A stretch of DNA of 64,000 nucleotides from Candidatus Methylobacter oryzae (GTDB lineage Bacteria > Pseudomonadota > Gammaproteobacteria > Methylococcales > Methylomonadaceae): the NCBI RefSeq assembly GCF_003994235.2, contig NZ_RYFG02000117.1, positions 1 to 64,000 of the forward strand. The letters run 5' to 3'. Numbering within the stretch: the stretch's first letter is position 1; each line of letters opens with the position of its first letter. Under the pieces are notes generated by a model, which saw only the letters and a program-made list of their open reading frames with translations, searched no databases and was not told the DNA's origin. The position numbers were made by a program, and so were the translations under genes. Below are positions 1-8,880 of the stretch, piece by piece.

Positions 1-854
1 CAGGATAGCCGATTTGCATGCGCAGCACCCGAAGGGAGAGGTACAGGGACTGTACCGAGTGAATAGCCCGCAGGGGCGCGGCAGGAAGCCGGGGGTTGCC
101 AGAGGACCAAGGAAGGCCCTTCTGGCAACCCCCGGTGAAAGTGAGGAGCGCAGCTGGATAGCGGCAACCGGGTCGCCTTTTCTTTGGTTACTTTCTTTTC
201 GACTGCATGGATGCAGGAGGTACGACCCCACGGATGGGGGAGGTAGAATCGCGTCTGGAACAGTGATCGAGAGCAACGCAGGAGCAGTTGCCGAAGCGAC
301 GCAAAAGAAAGTAATTCGCCCACGGGGGCGAGACCCCGATTCAAATAAACCGTCGCGCTAGCGACACCTTATATTTGAATAATTTGGCCTATGTTTCTAA
401 CTAACAAAGAAACGCTCTAAGTGAACAAAAACGGCATCTTCGACCAAAACTATATCGGCCTTGAACAAGGTAATAAACTAAACGGCTGATGATTCGGTAT
501 ATGGCTATCGATGTATAGCTTGAACAATTATCCGTTCCCGACTAAGCGTATCGGTATTAAGGGGCGTTGCCGGACAAGAATGAGCAAGACAAGGCTTCGC
601 GTTTTGTGCAAGCGGTGCATGGCAGGCGTTATGTTGTGAGTCACGGCAAGCTCAGGCTGATCCTGGATGAATATCCGGGTATGCCTACTGAAAAGATCGG
701 TTATGCGGAGCCGGCGTTTTGGCAAGCCGGTTATCGTTATCAATGGATGCGTTCACTGTTAAACGTGTGAACGGGTTACATAACCCGTCCAGCGGTCTGT
801 TTTTCCTTAAGTTGGCGCGTATTGGATGCAACCCCGTTTTTCGCCATTCATTGA
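1..854. other. Left-end stretch with repeats and no supported gene
   Basis: An open frame at 14-361 is low-complexity and rich in Arg, Gly and Pro. It coincides with inverted repeats: the 89-135 hairpin, and a second pair in which the TTACTTTCTTTT-type arm near 172-199 is answered by the AAAAGAAAGTAA-type arm near 300-320. It therefore looks like a repeat element rather than a gene. A 67-codon frame at 567-770 starts at TTG directly after a stop codon and has no recognisable domain. It could be a remnant of a larger gene, but nothing supports it beyond the open frame. Confidence 0.5.
89..135. repeat. Perfect 15-bp inverted repeat (hairpin)
   Basis: The arms CCGGGGGTTGCCAGA (89-103) and TCTGGCAACCCCCGG (121-135) are exact reverse complements separated by 17 nt, so the strand can form a strong stem-loop. 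There is no T-run after it, so it is not a classical terminator. It lies in a stretch without a convincing gene and is probably part of a dispersed intergenic repeat. Confidence 0.75.
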
Positions 855-1076
855 CTATTGCAATGCCGTTTGTTGCATGTGTATTTGAAGGCTTAACGGA
901 CGCATATCGGTCCAGATTTCTTTGATGTGATCCAGGCATTCCTGTTTGTTACCGATTTTTCCGACGGTTTTCCAACCGCCCGGTATTTCTTTGTATTCCG
1001 GCCAAATGGAATATTGCTCTTCATGATTGACTACAACCTGATAAAGGGTGGTATCTTCTTCGTCGTCCCAAGCCAT
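855..1076 (-). CDS. MbtH-like NRPS accessory protein
   Basis: Small (73 aa) MbtH-family protein. Family members bind the adenylation domains of nonribosomal peptide synthetases and are needed for their solubility or activity. The family signature is visible: [10 protein letters not shown] at residues 17-26, GGWKTVG at 33-39 and [10 protein letters not shown] at 54-63, including the conserved Trp residues. The start follows a clear ribosome site (CGGAGAATAACA-ATG). It lies 103 nt downstream of the FecI-type sigma factor on the same strand, a pairing typical of siderophore NRPS loci such as pyoverdine. No synthetase is present in this window, so its partner must lie elsewhere, probably to the left or at another locus. 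The family call is certain; the product served is inferred. Confidence 0.95.
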   Translation of the reverse strand: MAWDDEEDTTLYQVVVNHEEQYSIWPEYKEIPGGWKTVGKIGNKQECLDHIKEIWTDMRPLSLQIHMQQTALQ

Positions 1077-1179
1077 TGTTATTCTCCGTTGATAGTTAGT
1101 TGCTGTAACACATCATGCCATTCGTTACGATGGTCTCTTTGATGTTCCAAGTAGTAGACGATAGAAACGCTGAGATACC

Positions 1180-1692
1180 TCAGCAGTCATGCTGATCCAG
1201 TCTATGGTTTTTGAATTGTTTACGGCAATGCAGCAGGGCCTTGGCCATGTGTTTTTCAACGGAACTATCGGATATGTTGAGCTGCTTGGCGGTTTCGGCA
1301 TAGGTCATGCCGTAAATTCTATTCATGATAAATATCTCCCGAGTGCGCAGAGGCAATTCATCGAGTATCCGCGTGACAGTAGCTAATCTTTCATCGACGG
1401 ATACGAGTTTTTCGGCGGAAGGGAATTCGCTGTGCAGGGGCTGGCTTTGCTCTTTCGCTTGTTCGTAATTTTCAGTGACTTTTTGATGCTTGATGTAATC
1501 GTAAGCCAGGTTTTTGGCAACTCTGAACAAAAATCCGCGTGGATGATCGATGGTTTGTTTTTGCGCTTCGCGGAAAAAAATAATGAAGCTTTCCTGAGCG
1601 ATGTCGGCAGCTATATCCGGGCAGTTGACAATCCTGGCCAAATGGAACTGCAATTCGGACTGGTGATTTAAATAAATGGCTTCTACGTTCAA
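1180..1692 (-). CDS. FecI/PvdS-type ECF sigma factor
   Basis: RNA polymerase sigma factor of the sigma-70 ECF group, about 170 aa. The sigma-2 region includes IAADIAQESFIIFFREA and PRGFLFRVAKNLAYDYIK. The sigma-4 region includes LPLRTREIFIMNRIYGMTYAE and a C-terminal helix-turn-helix (LNISDSSVEKHMAKALLHCR). Family members of this type are released by a FecR anti-sigma factor when a TonB receptor binds its siderophore. The start is uncertain: TTG codons lie at 1698 and 1692. A GAGGG ribosome site is correctly spaced only for 1692, so I chose that. MbtH follows downstream. The likely FecR partner is about 4.8 kb away at 6495 on the opposite strand, an unusual split arrangement. The targets probably include the neighbouring exporter, acylase and receptor genes. 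Confidence 0.92.
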   Translation of the reverse strand: MNVEAIYLNHQSELQFHLARIVNCPDIAADIAQESFIIFFREAQKQTIDHPRGFLFRVAKNLAYDYIKHQKVTENYEQAKEQSQPLHSEFPSAEKLVSVDERLATVTRILDELPLRTREIFIMNRIYGMTYAETAKQLNISDSSVEKHMAKALLHCRKQFKNHRLDQHDC

Positions 1693-2248
1693 GTTCAAAT
1701 CCCTCTTCGTTATTGTTGAGTTGTTGTTGCGCCTTCGGCATTGGAATAAGGGCGGATTCGGTTTTACGGTTTAACAGCATTAGCAGGCTATCGGTATACG
1801 GATAAGCGCTTTGTAATGAAGTTGGGTAAACCGGGAAATATTACGGTTGTAAGCCTGTCGATCATTCTGCCTGCTTGAAGCGTTCTCAAAGGCGGTTTAT
1901 CGATCAAAATTCATCACGTTGGCTACAGCAATAAAGCAACGACTGTGCCATTCGCAAACAATTTTAATTTCAACAAGATAAAGTCAGGCGTTGCGAAGAT
2001 GTTGGGAAAATACGTTATATAACGCAGCCAAGACGCGTCATATAACATAGTTATTTTAAACGCTAAGACGACAGCGGCGTTTGTGTGGAATTGTTCCCGA
2101 GTATGTTTGTAGAGAAGCAAATGAGGTTAAAAAGGCTTTAAAGCGTCCTACTATAAAGCTGCTTTGATTTTAATCCTTATGCGGCAAATGAAGAATGTGT
2201 TCTAACGTATTGAACAATGATGTAGACGAGCTTAAAGGAAAATATTCG
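1693..2248. other. Divergent intergenic region, no gene seen
   Basis: This stretch lies between the leftward sigma-factor gene and the rightward ABC exporter. Both sets of genes need promoters here. I could not recognise a Fur-type GATAATGATAATC operator or a convincing protein. Open frames present on both strands lack ribosome sites. Confidence 0.4.
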
Positions 2249-3919
2249 ATGTTAATTTTTTTGTGCCGTTCTTCCCGGCTAATGATTTTTGGCGTCCTGC
2301 TTACCGGTCTTAGCAGTGGCTTAAGCAGTGCGGCTCTGGTGGCGTTGATTAATTCTACGTTGTCGAATTCTTTGGATGCCAGGCTCTTGCCGTGGCTGTT
2401 CGGCGGATTGTCTATTGCGGTATTGTCCAGCGGTTTTCTATCGCATTATTTACTTAATCGACTCAGCACCAAGATTGTTTGCGATCTTCGCATTCACATT
2501 AGCCGTTTAATCCTGGCCGCGCCTTATCCTTATCTGCAAAAGTTCGGCAAGTCGGCGTTATTGGCTAATTTGACCGAGGACATCACTGCGATAGCTATGG
2601 CAAGTCAAGTATTGCCGGGCGTCTGCATTAACTTAGCGGTCGTGGCCGGTTGCATGGTTTATCTGAGTTGGCTGTCCTGGCAGTTGTCCTTGGTTTTGGG
2701 CGGGGTGATTCTTTTCGGGGTATTGAGTTCCAGCCTGTTCAGGGAGTGGCCGAAAAAAGCCGTGCTCAAGACGAGGAATGAATACGATGTGCTTAGCGGC
2801 AATTTCCGGGCTTTGACGGAAGGCATTCGCGAGTTGAAATTACACCGGCAGCGTAGCGATGCGTTTATGGCGCAGTCGCTGGCGGCCAGCGCCCTGGCTT
2901 ATCGCCGCTATTCTTTCAGGAGCGCAATGGCTTTTTTGGTGGTTAATCAGTGGGCGCAGCTACTGTATTATGCGGCCATAGGCGTGATCCTCTACGTTTT
3001 TCCGATGTGCCAGGTTATCGATCAAAAGGTGATCGGCGGTTATGCGCTGGTGTTTTTGTTCATGATGTCGCCGTTGACCATACTTACTACCAGTTTGCCG
3101 ATTTTTAGCCGGGCCACGGTTTCGTTGCAAAAAGTCCGGCAACTCGGGGACCAGCTTAAAAGCCAGGCGGCACAAGCTGATATGCCGGATAAAAACGAGG
3201 CATACCCAAATTTTTCCGGGTTGTCTTTACAGGGCGTGGCGCACAGTTTTCATCGGGAAAAGGAAAACCGAAACTTTACTTTGGGGCCTATCGACCTGGA
3301 CTTTAAGCCTGGAGAGTTGGTGTTTTTAATCGGCGGCAACGGTAGCGGCAAAACGACATTGGCAATGTTGCTGATCGGACTCTACGTGCCGGAGCAGGGA
3401 TTTATTCGCTGGAACGGAGAGGCCGTCGATGAGCGTAACAGGGATGATTATCTGCAAAACTTCTCGGTAATTTTTTCGGATTTTTATTTGTTTGACGAAT
3501 TGTATGGTGTCGGTAACGAAAACAACCAAAGCCTGGCCGACGATTATTTGCAACGCCTGCATTTACATCACAAAGTGAAAATTGAGAACGGGCGTTTTTC
3601 CTCGGTGGATTTGTCGCAAGGCCAGCGCAAACGTTTGGCGTTAGTGGTCGCTTATTTGGAAGACCGGCCATTTTATGTGTTCGACGAGTGGGCGGCGGAC
3701 CAGGATCCGGAATTCAAGCATTTATTCTACACAGAGCTGTTGCCTGCCTTGAAAGCACGAGGCAAAACAGTATTGGTCATCAGTCATGACGACCGTTATT
3801 TTTACTTGGCCGATCGCTGCATCAAGTTGGAAGAAGGCCAGATAGTCGCGATTGAAACACTTGTAGCGTCGGCTAAACAGGAACAAGCCAATGAAGATGC
3901 AGTTCAAGCTTACAGTTAA
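2249..3919 (+). CDS. Cyclic-peptide export ABC transporter, PvdE-like
   Basis: ABC exporter half-transporter (about 556 aa) with an N-terminal six-helix membrane domain and a C-terminal ATPase. Walker A GGNGSGKTT lies near residue 362, the signature LSQGQ near 455, Walker B FYVFDEW with the D-E pair near 479-480, and the H-loop SHDD near 513. The family (PvdE, SyrD) exports peptide siderophore precursors or lipopeptides to the periplasm. I place the start at ATG 2249 because AAAGGA precedes it and the family begins just there (MLIFLCRSSRL). An ATG at 2195 would add 18 residues with a weaker ribosome site. The next gene encodes a periplasmic acylase, so the two could act in sequence on an acylated peptide precursor, as PvdE and PvdQ do. 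The family is clear; the substrate is inferred. Confidence 0.92.
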   Translation: MLIFLCRSSRLMIFGVLLTGLSSGLSSAALVALINSTLSNSLDARLLPWLFGGLSIAVLSSGFLSHYLLNRLSTKIVCDLRIHISRLILAAPYPYLQKFGKSALLANLTEDITAIAMASQVLPGVCINLAVVAGCMVYLSWLSWQLSLVLGGVILFGVLSSSLFREWPKKAVLKTRNEYDVLSGNFRALTEGIRELKLHRQRSDAFMAQSLAASALAYRRYSFRSAMAFLVVNQWAQLLYYAAIGVILYVFPMCQVIDQKVIGGYALVFLFMMSPLTILTTSLPIFSRATVSLQKVRQLGDQLKSQAAQADMPDKNEAYPNFSGLSLQGVAHSFHREKENRNFTLGPIDLDFKPGELVFLIGGNGSGKTTLAMLLIGLYVPEQGFIRWNGEAVDERNRDDYLQNFSVIFSDFYLFDELYGVGNENNQSLADDYLQRLHLHHKVKIENGRFSSVDLSQGQRKRLALVVAYLEDRPFYVFDEWAADQDPEFKHLFYTELLPALKARGKTVLVISHDDRYFYLADRCIKLEEGQIVAIETLVASAKQEQANEDAVQAYS

Positions 3920-4018
3920 AATATACGGACTGATTTCTTGATTTTTCTTCGTGAACTTTGCGTCTCCGTGGTGAGATAATCTTTTAAGTTTTAGCGTACT
4001 TCATCGTATTGGATAGCC

Positions 4019-6412
4019 ATGACGAATATTCGAAAACCTGTTTTGTATGCCGGCGTGGGGCTGGTTAGCTTAGTGGCGGTCGCCATCGGCGGCGTTTTTT
4101 TGGTTTTGCATAATGCTATGCCGCAACTTGACGGTACAGTGCAGCTGGCGAAGCTTACGGCGGAGGTTCGCGTGAGCTCCGACGCGCACGGTATTCCGGC
4201 GATTAAGGCCGCTAACCGCGTCGATGCGGTTCGGGCATTGGGTTATGTGACCGCGCGCGACCGCTTGTTCCAGATGGAGTTGATGCGGCGTAAAAGCGCC
4301 GGGCGCTTGGCGGAGATTTTCGGCGACATGGCGCTGGAAAATGACATCAAGGCCCGGACTTACGGTTTTCATCGGGAGGCGAAAACTATCGCGGCAAAAC
4401 TGCCGCCCGAGCATCGGCGCTATCTGCAAAGCTATGCCGACGGCGTCAACAGCTATATGACGGAATCCGGCAAACTGCCTTTCGAGTTTACGGTGTTGGG
4501 CTATCAACCGGAGCCTTGGACGCCCGAGGACAGTCTGCTGGTGGTCTTGGGCATGTGCGAGAATTTAACCGCTTGGGAGGAGCGTGGCGAGCGCATGCTG
4601 ACGGTAATGGATAGTACCTTGCCGGACGCTATGATGCGTTTTTTAACGCCGGACACCGATTTTTACACCGAACAGCTGCAAAAACAGGCCAAATCGTTGC
4701 GCCCGGTAAAAGCGATTCCGGTCGAGGCTCTGGCAAGCGCACTAGCCGCTCAGTCATCGGAGAAAAGCGAGTTGGAGCAATGGGTTCGGCAATCCGATTT
4801 CATGGCCGGTTCCAATGCCTGGGTAGTTAGCGGCAAGAAGACGGAAGACGGGCGGGCCATTTTGGCTAACGATATGCATCTGGGCATATCGGTGCCCAAT
4901 ATTTGGTATCGCATTGAGCTGAATTACGGAGATACCCATGCCGCCGGCTTGGCCTTGCCCGGTACGCCGTTATTGATTGCCGGCAGCAACCGGCATATCG
5001 CCTGGGGAGCGACCAATCTTTCCGGCGATTTCCTGGATTTGGTCAAGCTCGACGTCAATCCCGCCAATCCCGATCAATACCGGGTAGGCGGGCAATGGCA
5101 ACGCTTTGAGGAATATCCCGAAACCATCCTGGTCAAAGGCGGCGCGGCCAAACAGATTATAGTCAAACAAACGCGCTGGGGGCCTGTTGCCGGCCAGCCG
5201 TTGCTGGATCAACCGGTCGCAATCCATTGGGTCGCGCTGGATGCCGATGCCGTTAACCTCAATTTGTTTGAATTAGAGCAAGGCGAAACGCTGGAGCAGG
5301 CGATAAAGGTCGTCAACAGCACCGGCGGCACGCAACTGAATATTTTATTGGCCGACGATAAAGGCCATATCGCCTGGACTTTGATGGGCAAGATCCCCAA
5401 GCGCTTCGGCAATGACGGTTTGGTTAGCCGTTCTTGGGCGGACGGCAGCGTGGGCTGGGACGGTTATATTAAACCCGAAGATTTGCCGCAGGTCATCGAC
5501 CCGCCTGAAGGCATTTTGGCGTCAGCCAACGACCGCCGTTTCGGCAAAAATTATCCGTACGTGATCGGTCACCAGTTCGGTAACGGCTATCGTGCTTACA
5601 GGATTACCCGGCAACTGACGCAAATGCCGAAGATTGGCGAATGGGCGATGTTTAACCTGCAACTTGATACCGAAAGCGAGTTTTATGTCTTCTACCAGCA
5701 GTTGGCCTTGAACAGCCTGACTGCCGAGGCGATTACGAAGCAGCCGGACTTGGCCGGCGTGCGCGATTACCTGCTGGCCTGGAATGGCCGGGCCGATGCC
5801 GACAGCTTGGGTTTTGCGTTGCTGGTCGAGTTTCGAAAGCAATTAATTGAAGCGGTATTTAAGCCGATGTTGTCGGCCAGTCGGGAAGCCGATAAAAACT
5901 TCAATTATGCATGGACTTATATCGATACGCCGTTGCAAGCCTTGTTAGCCGAAAAGCCGTTGCACGCACTGCCCGATGCAGCGCATTATCAAAATTGGAA
6001 TGTTTTTATTCTGGAGCAGTTGCAACGCAGCCGACAACAACTGCAAGCCCAGCATCCGGATGTGGCGCTAATGGAATTGAACTGGGGCATGCAGAATAAA
6101 GTCAAACATAGTCATCCGTTTTCCAAGGCTTTGCCGATGCTGAGCAATTTACTGGATATGCCGAGCGAGGCATTGCCGGGTTGCTCTTTTTGCGTGCGCG
6201 CAGCCGGTCCCGGTTTTGGCGCCAGCGAACGGTTGGTCGTCTCGCCGGGCCATTTTGACGAGGCGATCCTGCATATGCCCGGCGGCCAATCGGGGCATCC
6301 GTTGTCGTCTTATTACCGGGATCAGCAGGCGTATTGGCTCAAAGGCTTGCCGATGCCGTTAACAGCCGGAAAGCCGGAACATACTTTGCTGCTACAGCCG
6401 GATAGCGAGTAA
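4019..6412 (+). CDS. Penicillin-acylase family Ntn hydrolase, PvdQ-like
   Basis: Exported acylase of 797 aa. A hydrophobic segment at residues 8-30 acts as signal peptide or anchor. The alpha-chain part carries YVTARDRLFQMELMRR and GRLAEIFG. The autocatalytic cleavage site is seen as AGSNAWVVSG, which puts the nucleophile Ser at residue 265, followed by NDMHLG. Family enzymes are made as one chain, cut at Gly-Ser, and hydrolyse amide bonds in acyl-amides. PvdQ removes the fatty acyl group from pyoverdine precursors in the periplasm and also cleaves acyl-homoserine lactones. The position directly after a PvdE-like exporter, and the MbtH and FecI genes nearby, favour siderophore deacylation. 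Quorum-signal degradation remains possible. No residue needed for maturation appears to be missing. Confidence 0.9.
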   Translation: MTNIRKPVLYAGVGLVSLVAVAIGGVFLVLHNAMPQLDGTVQLAKLTAEVRVSSDAHGIPAIKAANRVDAVRALGYVTARDRLFQMELMRRKSAGRLAEIFGDMALENDIKARTYGFHREAKTIAAKLPPEHRRYLQSYADGVNSYMTESGKLPFEFTVLGYQPEPWTPEDSLLVVLGMCENLTAWEERGERMLTVMDSTLPDAMMRFLTPDTDFYTEQLQKQAKSLRPVKAIPVEALASALAAQSSEKSELEQWVRQSDFMAGSNAWVVSGKKTEDGRAILANDMHLGISVPNIWYRIELNYGDTHAAGLALPGTPLLIAGSNRHIAWGATNLSGDFLDLVKLDVNPANPDQYRVGGQWQRFEEYPETILVKGGAAKQIIVKQTRWGPVAGQPLLDQPVAIHWVALDADAVNLNLFELEQGETLEQAIKVVNSTGGTQLNILLADDKGHIAWTLMGKIPKRFGNDGLVSRSWADGSVGWDGYIKPEDLPQVIDPPEGILASANDRRFGKNYPYVIGHQFGNGYRAYRITRQLTQMPKIGEWAMFNLQLDTESEFYVFYQQLALNSLTAEAITKQPDLAGVRDYLLAWNGRADADSLGFALLVEFRKQLIEAVFKPMLSASREADKNFNYAWTYIDTPLQALLAEKPLHALPDAAHYQNWNVFILEQLQRSRQQLQAQHPDVALMELNWGMQNKVKHSHPFSKALPMLSNLLDMPSEALPGCSFCVRAAGPGFGASERLVVSPGHFDEAILHMPGGQSGHPLSSYYRDQQAYWLKGLPMPLTAGKPEHTLLLQPDSE

Positions 6413-6494
6413 AATTCCAGATGGATATTAGCCATACCGCCGGTTATGCCAATCACCGATCAGTCTATGGCGCGCTTTTTATGAGGAGTTAGCT

Positions 6495-7460
6495 GTGAAG
6501 AAGGAAAACGAGAACAACAGTTTGGAAGCCGACCTTGACGAGCAAGCGGTGACTTGGTTCGTGCGGTTACAAGCCGATAATGTCACCAGCGAGGAAAAAG
6601 CGTCGTTTATCCGATGGCTGAACCAGGACGATGCGCATCGCGACACCTTTAATGAAATCGGCAAATTGTGGGGGGATGCCGACCTGCTGCAAGCGCTTGG
6701 CGATACCGCCCAAACACATCGCGTAGCGCCGCGTAAAAAAATAACAGCCGCGCATTTCAAGTTGCCTTTGGCGATGGCCGCTTGTCTGGCCTTAGGCTTG
6801 CTGTTTAGCAACGAGCTGAGAATCCTGATACAAAGCGATTATTCGACCCGAGTGGGCGAACGCAAAACCGTCTATTTCGATGACGGCTCCACCGCTATGC
6901 TGAATACCGACAGTTCTATAGCGGTTAGCATGGACGGCCCGCAACGTTGGGTCGAATTATTGAAAGGCGAGGTTTACTTCGAAGTCAAGCCCGACCCCAA
7001 TCGTCCGTTCATTGTCCAGGCCGAGCATTCGACGACCCGTGTTTTGGGAACCCGGTTTTTCGTGCATGAAAAGAGCGCCGACGATGAAGTCAAGGTCGTG
7101 TCCGGACGGGTTGAAGTGAGCGGCCGCAAGGGCTTGAGGCAGTCGTCGATTTTGCATGACAGGGAATCCGTGTCGGCTGACGATTCCGGGCTGGGTGAAG
7201 TGTTGCTGATGGATTCGGGGCTGAGTACGTCGTGGGTGAAAGGATTCGTGGTGTTTGATAATGCACCGCTGGAAAACGTAATCGACCAGATTCGCCGCTA
7301 TCGCACCGGTTTGGTGGTTTACAAGGACGATGCGTTGCGCGGGCTCAAAATCAACGGCCGGATCAATTTGCAGGGTTCGGACGACATGCTGAAAGTTTTG
7401 GGTAAAAACCTGTCGATAAAGATGACCTATCTGACCGACTGGCTGGTGATTGTCGGTTAA
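6495..7460 (+). CDS. FecR-type anti-sigma factor
   Basis: Inner-membrane sigma regulator, 321 aa. The N-terminal cytoplasmic domain (AVTWFVRLQADNVTSEEK to about residue 55) is the DUF4880-type sigma-binding part. A single membrane helix follows (LPLAMAACLALGLLFS). Then comes the periplasmic FecR domain (VGERKTVYFDDGSTAMLNTD, FIVQAEHSTTRVLGTRF) and a C-terminal STN-like module (NAPLENVIDQIRRY, LKINGRI). In this family the periplasmic part senses the signalling domain of a TonB receptor and controls a FecI-type sigma factor. The start is GTG after GAGGAGTTAGCT. It lies 82 nt after the acylase and may be co-transcribed with it. The candidate sigma partner is at 1180-1692. The only receptor nearby (12260) shows no N-terminal STN extension, so the signalling receptor may be elsewhere. 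Confidence 0.93.
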   Translation: MKKENENNSLEADLDEQAVTWFVRLQADNVTSEEKASFIRWLNQDDAHRDTFNEIGKLWGDADLLQALGDTAQTHRVAPRKKITAAHFKLPLAMAACLALGLLFSNELRILIQSDYSTRVGERKTVYFDDGSTAMLNTDSSIAVSMDGPQRWVELLKGEVYFEVKPDPNRPFIVQAEHSTTRVLGTRFFVHEKSADDEVKVVSGRVEVSGRKGLRQSSILHDRESVSADDSGLGEVLLMDSGLSTSWVKGFVVFDNAPLENVIDQIRRYRTGLVVYKDDALRGLKINGRINLQGSDDMLKVLGKNLSIKMTYLTDWLVIVG

Positions 7461-7789
7461 CGAATTTTAGTTTTCACCACCAAGGCCGAAGAATAAGAAG
7501 TTTTTCTATGCTGTATGGTGTTGTAACTCCGTTCAAACGCGCTTGCTCCCGGGTTGAACTCACTCTCGCAGTGGCGGTTTTTTGGTCATAGTTAAGGTTT
7601 AGCGGATCTTGTATCAATTCAGTTAGCGTGGGGCCGGCAAAAGCGCTTAACCATTGCGTTACTCCGGCGTTGCTGTGCAACTTGCCGTCGGCAATAGGAC
7701 TGCGCCGATTAAAATGGGCAGGCAGAGCAATAGCTTCCGTTATGCGGCATGCCCTTACCCCGGTAGCGGTATAAAACCGGACGAACAAA

Positions 7790-8200
7790 TTATTGCTCCA
7801 TAGTCACAAAGGCTATTTTGGCAATGCCGGCATGTTGAACGGCCGCCATCGTTTCGGCAACCTTGGCATAGACAACGCCCTGATCGGCATAGAGATGCAG
7901 GCCGATTTCGGGATTTCTTGCCAGCTCGTCTTTTAAAGCGGTTTCCAATGCCGTCAGGCCGGCGATAGGCTGTTTGTTCAGCGTGATAAGCCCTTCCGCA
8001 TCGACGCCGAGCTGGAGCGGCTGGTCTTTGGTATCGGCCGTGGTTGCGGCGGTTTTCGGCAAAGTCACATGCACCGATTGGGTCAGCAACGGCGCGGTCA
8101 CCAGCAAAATGATCACCAGCACCAGCATCACGTCGACCAGCGGCGTGACGTTGATGTCGCTGATTGCGCCTTCGTCTCCGGATTGCGGTTTAAAAGCCAT
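7790..8200 (-). CDS. exbD: ExbD/TolR family biopolymer transport protein
   Basis: Small membrane protein of about 136 aa. It has a short cytoplasmic N-terminus, the ExbD hallmark SDINVTPLVDVMLVLVIILL with the membrane-embedded Asp needed for proton use, and a periplasmic domain ending LYADQGVVYAKVAETM. It forms the TonB-energising motor with ExbB. I place the start at ATG 8200 (MAFKPQSGDEG), the usual family start, overlapping the end of exbB. An upstream ATG at 8221 would add seven residues. It is the last recognisable gene of the tonB-exbB-exbD operon of region 1. A second, divergent ExbD is at 36449. Confidence 0.95.
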   Translation of the reverse strand: MAFKPQSGDEGAISDINVTPLVDVMLVLVIILLVTAPLLTQSVHVTLPKTAATTADTKDQPLQLGVDAEGLITLNKQPIAGLTALETALKDELARNPEIGLHLYADQGVVYAKVAETMAAVQHAGIAKIAFVTMEQ

Positions 8201-8867
8201 GTTTATTCTCGGTATTGTCATTGGAATTTAAGGCGACGTGCAGAAAACTAATCACAAAGTTTTCCAAACCGGCACGTTGCTGTTTGGCCCTGCGCACGAA
8301 AAAGTTGTACGCCAATACCGCAGGCACGGCCACGGCAATGCCGATTGCGGTCGCAACCAGCGCGTCGCCGATAGGTCCGGCGACGACGTCCAGGCTGGTC
8401 GAACCGCTGGCAGTAATCTCGTGCATCGCATGCATGATGCCCAGCACGGTGCCGAACAGGCCGACGAACGGCGATGTGCTGCCGATACTGGCGAGCAGCG
8501 TCAGACCTCTTTCCATCCGGTGTTGCTCCTGCTGCATCTGTACCTGTAGTAAATGTCCCAGCAATTCAGACGGGGAGCCGATGTATTTAAGTTGCTTGTC
8601 ATTGTTATGGCGGCTTTCGTTCAGCCAGGCAAAGCCCCTGCGGGCAATGCGGGCTTGCGGGCCGAGCGCGGTATTGGCTGGCACTGATGCCGCTTGCGCC
8701 AAGTCCGGTGCGTTCCAGAATGCCTGGTTGAAACGGCGGTTGCGATAATTATTGTTGGTGAACTGCCAGGATTTGAAAAGTATCACGGTCCAGGTCGCTA
8801 CCGAGAAGGCCAGCAGCGTATACAAGGTACCGTCGATAATAAGTGACGGAGCAATATGATTGGGCAT
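8190..8867 (-). CDS. exbB: MotA/TolQ/ExbB proton channel
   Basis: Three-helix proton-channel subunit (225 aa) of the TonB motor. Helix 1 is near residues 8-28 (IDGTLYTLLAFSVATWTVIL). The conserved cytoplasmic and helix 2 part is GLTLLASIGSTSPFVGLFGTV, and helix 3 is GDALVATAIGIAVAVPAVLAYN. The start follows AAAGGAAACCTC. The gene overlaps exbD and follows tonB by 13 nt, so the three are one operon. It presumably powers the receptors of this island. Confidence 0.95.
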   Translation of the reverse strand: MPNHIAPSLIIDGTLYTLLAFSVATWTVILFKSWQFTNNNYRNRRFNQAFWNAPDLAQAASVPANTALGPQARIARRGFAWLNESRHNNDKQLKYIGSPSELLGHLLQVQMQQEQHRMERGLTLLASIGSTSPFVGLFGTVLGIMHAMHEITASGSTSLDVVAGPIGDALVATAIGIAVAVPAVLAYNFFVRRAKQQRAGLENFVISFLHVALNSNDNTENKHGF

Positions 8868-8880
8868 GAGGTTTCCTTTT

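Noticed and set aside
14-361. 115-codon open frame at the left end
   Set aside because: Arg/Gly/Pro-rich, overlaps two inverted repeats and has no ribosome site; best seen as part of a dispersed repeat.
567-770. 67-codon open frame starting at TTG
   Set aside because: The preceding codons include an immediate stop, and no domain was recognised. It is kept only as a possible remnant in the note on the left-end stretch.
7474-7788. 104-codon frame after exbD on the minus strand
   Set aside because: It would need a TTG start with no ribosome site, and the composition is not protein-like in its last third. It may be a chance frame between two convergent operons.
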